Origin: Deltaproteobacteria bacterium
GTDB lineage: Bacteria; Desulfobacterota; Desulfobulbia; Desulfobulbales; Desulfurivibrionaceae
Length of the DNA stretch: 41,850 bases
Assembly (NCBI GenBank): GCA_021802645.1
Contig: JAJZRO010000015.1
Location: 14,846-56,695, forward strand
Direction: 5' to 3'
Shown: in pieces, positions 34,574-41,850 of the stretch
Layout: the number at the start of each line of letters is the position of its first letter
Position numbering within the stretch: the stretch's first letter is position 1
Notes under the pieces: generated by a model
Told to the model about the DNA's origin: nothing
What the model saw: only the letters and a program-made list of their open reading frames with translations
Database searches by the model: none
Made by a program: the position numbers and the translations under genes

Positions 34574-35241
34574 GGCTGGTCGAGGTCGACCGGCGAAGTC
34601 GGATAGGCCGGCGCCTGCTCTTCCGCGTTAAAGGGGATGCGGCCCTTGGCGTACAAGAGTTCGAGCAGGTCGTCGATCTGGGTCTCCTTGTCCATCTCGT
34701 GGATGCCGAGCTGATTGAAGCGGCACGGGCAGCTGGTGAGCTGGCCCCCGCACCAGGGGCAGATCTCCACCGGGCAGCCGAGGGTGTGGAATTCGCCTTC
34801 GGCGGCGTGGCAGACCGGGCAGAGGGTGCGGTCGAGATGGGGCGGCAGGTGAACCGGCATGCGGTCGAGGTCCTGCTGCGTTTTGTGAAAGGCCGCCGGG
34901 CTGGCAAAGCCGAAGAAGGCGAGCACCTCCGCCGGTACCCCTTCCGAGAGCGGCCCCAGGAAGACAGCGGCCTCGCTGTCGGCCACGTACAGATAGTCAT
35001 TGAGAGTGGTGGTGGCGCAGAGCAGGAACTTGCTCTCCCGCCGGCCGAACCGGCGCAGGACGGTGATGGCGTCGTCGAGCCCTTCCGGCAGGAAGCTGTA
35101 GAAGTGGTGGAACACGCTGAGCGCCACCGCATCGTTTCCGTATTGGTCGAGCAGCGTGGCGGCCTGCGCCCGCGCCGCCTCCGGCACGGCATACTGCATC
35201 AGCAGCGCAATCTCCTGGCTCCGTTCCTTGAGGCTTTTCAT
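34570..35241 (-). CDS. Hypothetical protein with C-terminal zinc ribbon
   Basis: A 223-residue cytoplasmic protein I do not recognise by name. The N-terminal half is helical (LKERSQEIALLMQYAVPEAARA and following). The second half holds three Cys groups: CPVCH (about 143-147), CPVEICPWCGGQ (about 156-167) and CPCRF (about 171-175), which look like a double zinc ribbon. The ending DKETQIDDLLELLYAKGRIPFNAEEQ is acidic. AAGGAG precedes the ATG. The ATG overlaps the thiE stop (ATGA), so the two are translationally coupled. The link to thiamine synthesis is otherwise unclear. Confidence 0.7.
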   Translation of the reverse strand: MKSLKERSQEIALLMQYAVPEAARAQAATLLDQYGNDAVALSVFHHFYSFLPEGLDDAITVLRRFGRRESKFLLCATTTLNDYLYVADSEAAVFLGPLSEGVPAEVLAFFGFASPAAFHKTQQDLDRMPVHLPPHLDRTLCPVCHAAEGEFHTLGCPVEICPWCGGQLTSCPCRFNQLGIHEMDKETQIDDLLELLYAKGRIPFNAEEQAPAYPTSPVDLDQP

Positions 35242-35918
35242 CGCGTCTCCTTGTTGGCGATGCCGTCCCGGATGGCCGCAATCCATTGTCGGGTGGCGGC
35301 GGCGATGTCCGGCGCCTGGCTCAGTGCCGTCACCACCGCGATGCGGCGGGCGCCGGCCGCGATGAGCTGTGGGACATGGTCGAGATTGATGCCGCCCATC
35401 ACGGTAAAGGGCAGGGGAGAGCGGGCCGAGAAACGCTGGATCGCCTCGATGCCGACATACTCTCGCGCCTCTTCCTTGGTCTGGGTGGGAAAGAGCGGGC
35501 CGATGTTGAAATAGGAGGCGCCGCGCGCCTCGGCGGTGGCGGCCTGTTCCTCGGTGTTGCAGGAGACGCCGATGATGAGGTTGGGCGCATACCGGCGCAC
35601 CGCCTCGGCCGGCAGGTCGTCGTTGCCGAGGTGGACCCCGTCCGCCTCGCTTAAGAGGGCGATGTCGAGACGGTCGTTGACGATGAACAGCGCCCCGGCC
35701 GCCCGGGTCTTTTCGCGGAAGGCCAGCGCCTTGGCGTAGAGGGTGCGCGCGTCGGCGACCTTGTCGCGCAGTTGCACGATGCGGGCGCCACCGGCCAGCA
35801 CCGCGTCGAGCCACTCCATGTCGCTGCGGCCGGCGGCGAGCTTCTCGCAAGAAACCGGGTAGACCGTTACCTCGTTGGTGAACCGGCGGAAGCGTTCGTG
35901 ATACAGGGTCGCATGCAT
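35238..35918 (-). CDS. thiE: Thiamine phosphate synthase
   Basis: A 226-residue TIM-barrel enzyme that joins the thiazole and pyrimidine halves of thiamine. Motifs in order are GARIVQLRDK (about 56-65), LFIVNDRLDIALLSEADGVHLGNDDL, YFNIGPLFPTQTKEE and GGINLDHVPQLIAAGARRIAVV (phosphate binding). The first 25 residues (MHATLYHERF onward) are an extra N-terminal stretch. The start at 35918 is the best available; its ribosome binding site is weak. No other thi gene or TPP riboswitch is visible here. Confidence 0.9.
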   Translation of the reverse strand: MHATLYHERFRRFTNEVTVYPVSCEKLAAGRSDMEWLDAVLAGGARIVQLRDKVADARTLYAKALAFREKTRAAGALFIVNDRLDIALLSEADGVHLGNDDLPAEAVRRYAPNLIIGVSCNTEEQAATAEARGASYFNIGPLFPTQTKEEAREYVGIEAIQRFSARSPLPFTVMGGINLDHVPQLIAAGARRIAVVTALSQAPDIAAATRQWIAAIRDGIANKETR

Positions 35919-35943
35919 GGGTTGGGCCTTTGCCGCTTTGGGC

Positions 35944-35971
35944 TTGAAAAAGCGCGGAGATGCGGTATAGT
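35944..35971 (+). promoter_or_regulatory. Promoter of gltA
   Basis: TTGAAA (35944-35949), a 16-base spacer and TATAGT (35966-35971), with a predicted start near 35978 and a 5' UTR of about 119 bases. Confidence 0.65.
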
Positions 35972-36096
35972 ACCCGATCCGGAAGGGAATTGCACGGCTT
36001 TGCTCATAACGCTGCGGCCGTTCGGGCGCGGGCAACGGGTTCTGGCTATGCTGGTCGCCTGGGCGGCGCACATGGCGCGGAGAAGGAAGGTTTATC

Positions 36097-37404
36097 ATGC
36101 CGTATAACTATACCAGTGGCGGAACAGCGGAGTTGAAACTCGGCGACGCGACGTATCAACTGCCGATCCTCGTTGGCACCGAAGGGGAGAAGGCCGTCGA
36201 TATCCGCAAGCTCCGGGCGCAAACCGGCTATATCACGCTGGACAGCGGCTTTGCCAATACCGGTTCCTGCGCGAGCAGCATCACTTTTCTCGACGGCGAA
36301 CACGGTATCCTGAGTTATCGCGGCTACGCCATCGAGGATCTGGCCGAGCACTGCAGCTTCGTCGAGGTGGCGTACCTGCTCGCCCACGGCAGCCTGCCCA
36401 CCCGCCAGGAACTTACCTGTTTCAGCCACATGCTGGGCAAGTACGCCCTGATTCATGAGGACATGATCCGCTTCTTCGACGGCTTCCCGGCCAACAGCCC
36501 GCCCATGGCCATCCTTTCCTCGATGGTCAATTCGCTGTGCAGCTTCTACCCGGAGATGCTCGACAATCCGCTGGAGAATATCGACAAGATGGCGGCCCGC
36601 CTCATCTCCAAGGTGCGGACCATCGCCGCCTTCTCCTACAAGAAATCCATGGGCCAGCCGCTGGTTTACCCGCGGCACGATCTCTCCTATTGCGCCAACT
36701 TCCTGAACATGATGTTCGATTCGCCGGTGCAGCCCTATGTGATCAACGACACCGTGGTGGCGGCCTTGAACAAGCTCCTGATCCTCCACGGCGATCATGA
36801 ACAGAACTGCTCCACCGCCACGGTGCGGGTGGCGGGCAGCGCCCGGGTCAATTTGTATGCCTCGATCTCGGCGGGGATCAACGCCCTGTGGGGGCCGCTG
36901 CACGGCGGCGCCAATCAGGCGGTGATGGAGATGCTGCAACTCATCCACAACGAGGGCGGCAACTACAAGAAATACATCGAGCGGGCCAAGGACCCCAACG
37001 ATCCCTTCCGGCTGGTGGGCTTCGGTCACCGGGTCTACAAGACCCACGACCCCAGGAGCCGGATCATCAAGAAGGCGTGCGACGACGTGCTCGCCGCCCT
37101 TAACATCGCCGATCCCTTGCTCGACATCGCCAAGGAGTTGGAGGAAGTGGCGCTCAAGGACAGCTACTTTGTCGAGCGTCATCTCTATCCCAACGTGGAC
37201 TTTTACAGCGGCATCATCTACCGCGCCATCGGCATTCCCACCAATATGTTCACGGTGATGTTCGCCCTCGGCCGCCTGCCGGGTTGGATCGCCCATTGGA
37301 AGGAGATGTGGGACGATCCGGACTGGCGCATCAGCCGGCCGCGTCAGGTCTATGTCGGCCCACGGCGACGGCCGTTCGTGCCGCTTGACCAGCGAGCCGG
37401 TTGA
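36097..37404 (+). CDS. gltA: Citrate synthase
   Basis: A 435-residue enzyme condensing acetyl-CoA and oxaloacetate. It is the long, gram-negative (type II) form. Catalytic residues are visible: His in LHGDHEQNCSTATVR (about 231-234), His in GPLHGGANQAV (about 270), and Asp in NVDFYSG (about 368). The small N-terminal domain begins AELKLGDATYQLPI. AAGGAAGG precedes the ATG. It could serve an oxidative TCA cycle or supply glutamate. The frame stays open for about 60 codons after the TGA stop (see findings). Confidence 0.96.
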   Translation: MPYNYTSGGTAELKLGDATYQLPILVGTEGEKAVDIRKLRAQTGYITLDSGFANTGSCASSITFLDGEHGILSYRGYAIEDLAEHCSFVEVAYLLAHGSLPTRQELTCFSHMLGKYALIHEDMIRFFDGFPANSPPMAILSSMVNSLCSFYPEMLDNPLENIDKMAARLISKVRTIAAFSYKKSMGQPLVYPRHDLSYCANFLNMMFDSPVQPYVINDTVVAALNKLLILHGDHEQNCSTATVRVAGSARVNLYASISAGINALWGPLHGGANQAVMEMLQLIHNEGGNYKKYIERAKDPNDPFRLVGFGHRVYKTHDPRSRIIKKACDDVLAALNIADPLLDIAKELEEVALKDSYFVERHLYPNVDFYSGIIYRAIGIPTNMFTVMFALGRLPGWIAHWKEMWDDPDWRISRPRQVYVGPRRRPFVPLDQRAG

Positions 37405-37416
37405 GGAAGAGTCGGG

Positions 37417-37584
37417 TTGGGATCTGTAAAGACCAATGGTAAGACAGGGAGCGCGGTCGGCGCTTCCAAGGCGGGGGGCGCTCCGGTGGGCGCCACCAGG
37501 ACACCGAGCGCCGCCCAGCAGGCTGCCTCGGCTACGGTGGCGGGCCTCCTGCGGCCGGATTCGCAACTGCACATCGCGGTCTGA
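37417..37584 (+). CDS. Possible Ala/Gly-rich small ORF after gltA
   Basis: A 55-codon frame with a TTG start, GAGGAAGAG upstream, in the same frame as gltA and beginning 12 bases past its stop. The product would be Ala/Gly/Thr rich and end LLRPDSQLHIAV. I do not recognise it. It could be a real small gene, a lost C-terminal extension of gltA or chance in GC-rich DNA. Confidence 0.2.
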   Translation: MGSVKTNGKTGSAVGASKAGGAPVGATRTPSAAQQAASATVAGLLRPDSQLHIAV

Positions 37585-37677
37585 TTCGTCCCGCAGGCCT
37601 ATCCCTGGCGCGCCGTCCGTTACCGCTGTTCCGGCGGCGCCATTGCGTTCAAGCAGGCGCACGCGGGGGAAAGGCCG

Positions 37678-37881
37678 TCACACCGAACCGCACATGGTCT
37701 CGAAGTTGTCGCACTCCGTGGGGCTGGCAAACGGACAGGCCTCCCGCTGGAACCACTGCCGTTTGGGACACCAGTAGCGGTCCTTGAACGGTTCGTTGCA
37801 GCCGGTGGCCGTGATCTTTTGCCGCTCGCGGTTGCCGATGATCACCCTGTTGTCCTGGATTTCAAAGCGCCACAGTGCCAT
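37678..37881 (-). CDS. Small Cys-rich hypothetical protein
   Basis: A 67-residue protein, unknown to me by name. It starts with a strand-like MALWRFEIQDNRVIIGN, then has five Cys (C28, C38, C49, C57, C64) spaced with aromatic residues, which could bind zinc or an iron-sulfur cluster. An excellent ribosome binding site (AAGGAGG, 6 bases upstream of the ATG) supports it as a real gene. It sits alone between gltA and the aminotransferase on the opposite strand, about 210 bases from the latter. Confidence 0.7.
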   Translation of the reverse strand: MALWRFEIQDNRVIIGNRERQKITATGCNEPFKDRYWCPKRQWFQREACPFASPTECDNFETMCGSV

Positions 37882-37973
37882 TCCGCCCTCCTTGGCCGCT
37901 CGAGCCGAGGCCGGTGATGTTGCCCTCTTACTGAATCGTATCGGCCGGAACGGCAGCGGTGATAAAGCACTTG

Positions 37974-38002
37974 TTGACGAACCGGCCCGGCTGTGCTAGT
38001 AG
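37974..38002 (+). promoter_or_regulatory. Promoter of the aminotransferase gene
   Basis: TTGACG (37974-37979), a 17-base spacer and TAGTAG (37997-38002) preceded by TG one base earlier (extended -10 type). Confidence 0.5.
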
Positions 38003-38092
38003 TTACTGCTTTACCGACAAAAATGTCATTTGGCCGCGCCGTCCCGGGGTTCCGGGCGGGCGGCGATCGCTTTTTACGACAGGAGTAACGGG

Positions 38093-39397
38093 ATGCGTAC
38101 CGATATCGTGCATATTGGTGCAGGTGAACTGACCTACGAAATCCGCAACATCGTCAATGTGGGCGAGAAGCTCCAGAAGCTCGGCATCAAGACCTACTGG
38201 GAGAACATCGGCGATCCGGTGGCCAAGGGCGAGGAGATCCCTCAGTGGATGAAGCAGGTGGTGGCGGACTTTGTCATGCAGGATGCCACCTACGGCTACT
38301 GCCCCACCCGTGGTATCCTCTCCACCCGTGAGTTTCTGGCCGAGCGGGTCAACAAGCGCGGCGGCGTGCAGATCGGCGCCGACGACATCATCTTTTTCAA
38401 CGGCCTGGGCGACGCGATCAGCAAGGTCTTCGGCTTTCTGCGCCGCACCGCCCGCGTGGTGGTACCCTCGCCGAGCTACACCACCCATTCCTCCGCCGAG
38501 GCCGCCCACGCCGCCGACCGGCCGGTCTGCTACCGGCTGGACCCGGCCAACCACTGGTATCCGGACCTCGACGACCTGGAAAAGCGCATCAAGTACAATC
38601 CGGCGGTGGCGGGCATCCTGATCATCAACCCGGACAATCCCACCGGCGCGGTCTACCCCGAGGAGATCCTGCGCGGCATGGTGGCCCTGGCCAAGAAGTA
38701 CGACCTCTTCATCATCTGCGACGAGGTCTACCAGAACATCATCTACAACGGCCAGAAGACGCTGCCGCTTTCCGACCTGATCGGCGACGTGCCGGCCATC
38801 AACATGCGCGGCATCTCGAAGGAGATGCCGTGGCCGGGTTCGCGCTGCGGCTGGATCGAGGTCTACAACGGCCACCACGACCCGATGTTCGAGAAATACG
38901 TCAACTCGATCCTCAACGCCAAGATGGTGGAGGTCTGCTCCACCACCCTGCCGCAGAGGGCGCTGCCAGCACTGGTCACCCACCCGGAATACCCGAACTA
39001 TCTGGCCGAGCGGGTGGCGCGTTACGAGAAGTGCTCCAACATCGCCTACGACATCCTCAAGGATATCGACGGCCTTATCGTCAACCGTACCAACGGCGCC
39101 TTTTACATGAGCGTGGCCTTTGCGGAAGGGGTGCTCACTGACCGCCAGACCTTGGCCATCGAGAGCAAGGAGGTGCGGGCGCAGGTGGAACAGCTGGTGA
39201 ACAAGCCGGGTACCTCGCTCGATAAACGGTTTGTGTATTATCTCTTGGGCGCCACCGGGGTTTGCGTGGTGCCGCTCTCGTCGTTCGCCACCGATCTGCA
39301 GGGTTTCCGGGTGACGCTGTTGGAGCGCGACGAGACAAAGTTCCGCATGATCTTCGGCATGATCGCCGACGGCATCAGGCGTTACATCAGCTCCTGA
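38093..39397 (+). CDS. PLP-dependent class I/II aminotransferase
   Basis: A 434-residue fold-type I aminotransferase. The PLP lysine is K243 in RGISKEMPWPGSRCGW, with the upstream motifs NPDNPTGAVY (about 183-192) and ICDEVYQNIIY (about 207-217). The SRCGW form after the lysine and the length suggest the alanine/aspartate-type subgroup (AlaA-like), but the exact substrate cannot be told. The ATG at 38093 is chosen over an upstream TTG frame because AGGAG lies 7 bases before it. It is a single-gene unit with its own promoter and terminator. Confidence 0.92.
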   Translation: MRTDIVHIGAGELTYEIRNIVNVGEKLQKLGIKTYWENIGDPVAKGEEIPQWMKQVVADFVMQDATYGYCPTRGILSTREFLAERVNKRGGVQIGADDIIFFNGLGDAISKVFGFLRRTARVVVPSPSYTTHSSAEAAHAADRPVCYRLDPANHWYPDLDDLEKRIKYNPAVAGILIINPDNPTGAVYPEEILRGMVALAKKYDLFIICDEVYQNIIYNGQKTLPLSDLIGDVPAINMRGISKEMPWPGSRCGWIEVYNGHHDPMFEKYVNSILNAKMVEVCSTTLPQRALPALVTHPEYPNYLAERVARYEKCSNIAYDILKDIDGLIVNRTNGAFYMSVAFAEGVLTDRQTLAIESKEVRAQVEQLVNKPGTSLDKRFVYYLLGATGVCVVPLSSFATDLQGFRVTLLERDETKFRMIFGMIADGIRRYISS

Positions 39398-39423
39398 GTT
39401 CGATTTTTTTTAGAGGGAAAGCA

Positions 39424-39459
39424 AAGGCCCCCCGTCCGTTCGGGCGGGGGGCCTTTTTT
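39424..39459 (+). terminator. Terminator after the aminotransferase gene
   Basis: A very GC-rich hairpin, GGCCCCCCG with CGGGGGGCC around a short inner stem, followed by six T residues. Confidence 0.9.
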
Positions 39460-39557
39460 GTGGCTTTTTCTGTTCCTTTCTTTGCGTGCCTTTATGCCCG
39501 CAGGGTGCAAAAGAAGGGGGGAGAAAAGAGCTGTATATCTTCCCGGCGTTAGGGGAG

Positions 39558-40409
39558 TTAAGGATTGATTGACGGCACCGCCGGCGGCGAGCGGCGGCCG
39601 AGCAGTTTGAGCTGGTTCGGGTCGAGCCGCACCACATGCGGCGACCGCCGCAGTTTGGCCGGATCGGTCTCGCCGTTGATGTTGATGAGGAAGAGGCGGT
39701 CCTTGCCCTCGCCGTACTGGTTGGCGAGATCGATTATCCCGCCGACCACCACCAGGCGGCCATCGGCAACCCGATCCTGATAGCGGCGCAGGGCCTGCGC
39801 CACCTGATAATCCACATTCCGCTCCACCAGCATCCCTGGCAGTCCCGGTGATTTGGCCGGTGCCGTCTTCGCCACTGCGGTTGCCTTCGCCTTGCGACCC
39901 TTTCCCCGTTTGCTTTTGGCCTTTTGCGGCGCCTTGGCCTTGGGCGGCGGCAGATTCAGTGAGGCGAGATCGTGCCGGATCTCCTCGTTCACGCCATCGG
40001 GCCGCGTTTCAAAGAGGCGGATCGCCTCGCTGTCGGTCTGGCCGGTGATGAGCAATACCGGGCTGTGGAGGACGCGCACCCCGAAATCGATGGCGCCGGT
40101 GGCCAGCCGGAGTTGGTTGCCCAGGGTGCAGACCGCGTAGACCCTGCCGTCGGGATCATTCTGGACCAGGCCGGGATAGAGGCGGTGGTCGCAGTCGGCG
40201 AGCCAGGTGAGGGCGGGCGCGGTGTCCGGCGGAGGCGGCTGTTGAACCGCTCTCTCGACGCCCTGGGCATTGCCACGCATCATGGCCTCGATCACGCTAA
40301 AGGGCGGCGTCCCGACGCGGTGTTTGAGGACCGGCCGCATTTCGGCCGCGGCGGTCAGCGGCACGGCGAGCATCAGGACCCAACAGAGCAGCGCGACATG
40401 TCGTTTCAT
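39558..40409 (-). CDS. Exported beta-carbonic-anhydrase-like protein lacking zinc ligands
   Basis: A 283-residue secreted protein; signal peptide about residues 1-22. Residues 65-135 and 195-245 resemble the two halves of a beta-carbonic anhydrase: DCDHR (72-76) aligns with the C-x-D-S-R motif, VYAVCTLGNQL with the VVRNAGN region, GQTDSEA (123-129) with GHTxCGA, and GRLVVVGGIIDLANQ with the G-x-L-x-V-x-G-x-x-YD end motif. All three zinc ligands are altered (Cys to Asp72, His to Gln124, Cys to Ser127), so it should not bind catalytic zinc. A Lys/Ala/Pro-rich insert (about 152-188) splits the fold. This assignment is by eye. The gene stands alone on the minus strand. Confidence 0.65.
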   Translation of the reverse strand: MKRHVALLCWVLMLAVPLTAAAEMRPVLKHRVGTPPFSVIEAMMRGNAQGVERAVQQPPPPDTAPALTWLADCDHRLYPGLVQNDPDGRVYAVCTLGNQLRLATGAIDFGVRVLHSPVLLITGQTDSEAIRLFETRPDGVNEEIRHDLASLNLPPPKAKAPQKAKSKRGKGRKAKATAVAKTAPAKSPGLPGMLVERNVDYQVAQALRRYQDRVADGRLVVVGGIIDLANQYGEGKDRLFLININGETDPAKLRRSPHVVRLDPNQLKLLGRRSPPAVPSINP

Positions 40410-40599
40410 ACCCTATCCTGTCGGTTGGCTTTTGTCTCCAGCGGTTCCGCCTGCCTCGGGGGGCAGCCCTCGAACCGTGGCCTGCTCCATCGTATCGGTA
40501 AATCGGCTGCCGGCTCAAGTGGTTATTCGGGTGGCCGGCGCAAAAGAGGGGGGCGCCCACTGAGGGCGGCGCGGCGTACGGCAAATCGCTTTTGTTGCC

Positions 40600-40628
40600 T
40601 TGACAACCCTGGAGGGCAGACTTATTGT
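40600..40628 (+). promoter_or_regulatory. Promoter of grpE-dnaK
   Basis: TTGACA (40600-40605), a 17-base spacer and TATTGT (40623-40628), the same pair as at dsrA. No CIRCE (HrcA) or sigma32-type element is visible. The rest of the gap 40410-40716 holds no gene I can support. Confidence 0.55.
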
Positions 40629-40716
40629 TGCACCACCGAGACAGTTTCCCGAGGAAAATCACGCTATTGCTGGCGATCCGGCGGTCAGGATCGCAGCGGC
40701 ATCAAGGAGAGAGCGA

Positions 40717-41262
40717 GTGACTGATTTTGTCGACAAAGAAGGCGAACAGCCGGCTGCCGGGTCGGAAGCAGCAGCGGAGGGCGCGGAGCAGCAGGCGAAT
40801 CTCGCCGTTGACCTCGAGAAGGCACGGGAAGAGGCCAAGGACTTGCAGGACCGACTGCTGCGGCTGGCGGCCGAATTCGAGAATTTCAAGAAACGCATGC
40901 AGCGCGAGCGGGAAACCGCGATGAAATATGCCGAAGAGGGGCTGTTGCGGGAGTTGCTGCCCACCATTGACAACCTGGAGCGCGCCATCGAACAGGGCCG
41001 CAATGCCGGCGAGGTGGCGGGGTTGCTCGAAGGGGTGGAGATGACCATAACCGGCCTGCGCAACACCCTGGAAAAATTCGGCCTGAAACCGGTGGATGGC
41101 GTGGGCCAGCCCTTTGACCCCAACCTCCACGAGGCGCTGGTCATGGAGGCGAGCCAGACGGTGCCCCCCAACACCATCCTCCAGGAATACCAGAAGGGCT
41201 ACATGTTCAAGGACCGGCTGCTGCGCGCCGCCAAGGTGGTTGTCTCCAAGGGCAGCGAGTAA
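40717..41262 (+). CDS. grpE: Nucleotide exchange factor GrpE
   Basis: A 181-residue DnaK cochaperone. It has an acidic, disordered N-terminus (1-35), a long coiled-coil helix (about 38-80, LEKAREEAKDLQDRLLRLAA with EFENFKKR), and the C-terminal beta-domain with PFDPNLHEALVM and the typical ending GYMFKDRLLRAAKVVVSKG. The start is the GTG at 40717, 7 bases after AAGGAG; longer frames have no support. dnaK follows after 61 bases. Confidence 0.95.
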   Translation: MTDFVDKEGEQPAAGSEAAAEGAEQQANLAVDLEKAREEAKDLQDRLLRLAAEFENFKKRMQRERETAMKYAEEGLLRELLPTIDNLERAIEQGRNAGEVAGLLEGVEMTITGLRNTLEKFGLKPVDGVGQPFDPNLHEALVMEASQTVPPNTILQEYQKGYMFKDRLLRAAKVVVSKGSE

Positions 41263-41311
41263 GGGGAAGGGAACACGGATTGTATTCATACCGACCTGTT
41301 GAGGTCATTAA

Positions 41312-41850
<539 letters not shown>

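Noticed and set aside
34420-35514. Long plus-strand open frame across the zinc-ribbon and thiE genes
   Set aside because: It is antisense to two genes with clear motifs and ribosome binding sites; the long frame is a GC-content effect.
40410-40716. A CIRCE/HrcA heat-shock operator before grpE
   Set aside because: No TTAGCACTC-N9-GAGTGCTAA pattern is visible; only a sigma70-type promoter is supported.

Overview
The window looks like chromosomal DNA from a sulfate- or sulfite-reducing deltaproteobacterium (Desulfobacterota), probably a Desulfobulbales-type organism. The evidence is a complete dsrA-dsrB-dsrD operon, a CbiA/DsrN-type amidase next to it, a short-form N-acetylglutamate synthase typical of deltaproteobacteria, and high-GC housekeeping genes. 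The taxonomic call is inference from gene content. I see no insertion sequence, phage gene, CRISPR array or integrase; the window reads as stable core genome with a few unusual accessory genes.

Layout. 1-5646: the C-terminal end of a topoisomerase-type zinc-finger protein, then a four-gene YbhGFSR-like ABC exporter operon. 5669-9307: a secreted helix-hairpin-helix/phospholipase D fusion, a CoA-disulfide-reductase-like flavoprotein with a rhodanese domain, and divergently a NifX-like protein convergent with its probable DUF134 regulator. 9515-12486: strong promoter, structured 5' UTR, dsrA, dsrB, dsrD, intrinsic terminator. 12533-14867: a minus-strand three-gene operon (TPR, zinc-ribbon/helical-repeat, TPR) between dsrD and the CbiA/DsrN gene at 15154. 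16668-18596: a periplasmic DUF3617 protein, a small Cys-containing protein, a 2[4Fe-4S]-type ferredoxin with one Cys replaced by Asp, and a small membrane protein. 18606-26392: alr, argS, a SPOR-domain protein, argA-type acetyltransferase, secA, argJ. 26517-29641: a solitary PhnD-like binding protein behind a palindrome and a good promoter, ribF (minus), tRNA-Leu(CAG) with its own promoter and terminator, and a DedA protein (minus). 29803-34573: mgtA preceded by a structured leader with a small ORF, then a PTS EIIA-like protein with a substituted active-site His, then a rhomboid protease. 34570-39397: a zinc-ribbon protein coupled to thiE (minus), gltA, a small Cys-rich protein (minus), and a PLP aminotransferase. 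39558-41850: a periplasmic beta-carbonic-anhydrase-like protein that has lost all zinc ligands (minus), then grpE and the start of dnaK.

Working together: DsrAB reduces sulfite, DsrD is its activator, the CbiA/DsrN protein may amidate the siroheme, and the nearby ferredoxin and rhodanese flavoprotein fit electron and sulfur-handling roles. The most interesting unexplained structure is the mgtA leader at 29897-30086. It encodes a 42-residue peptide with an acidic-proline motif followed by an Arg triplet, and ends in a hairpin that sequesters the mgtA ribosome binding site. That layout resembles enterobacterial MgtL-type Mg2+ sensing, but the sequence is unrelated.
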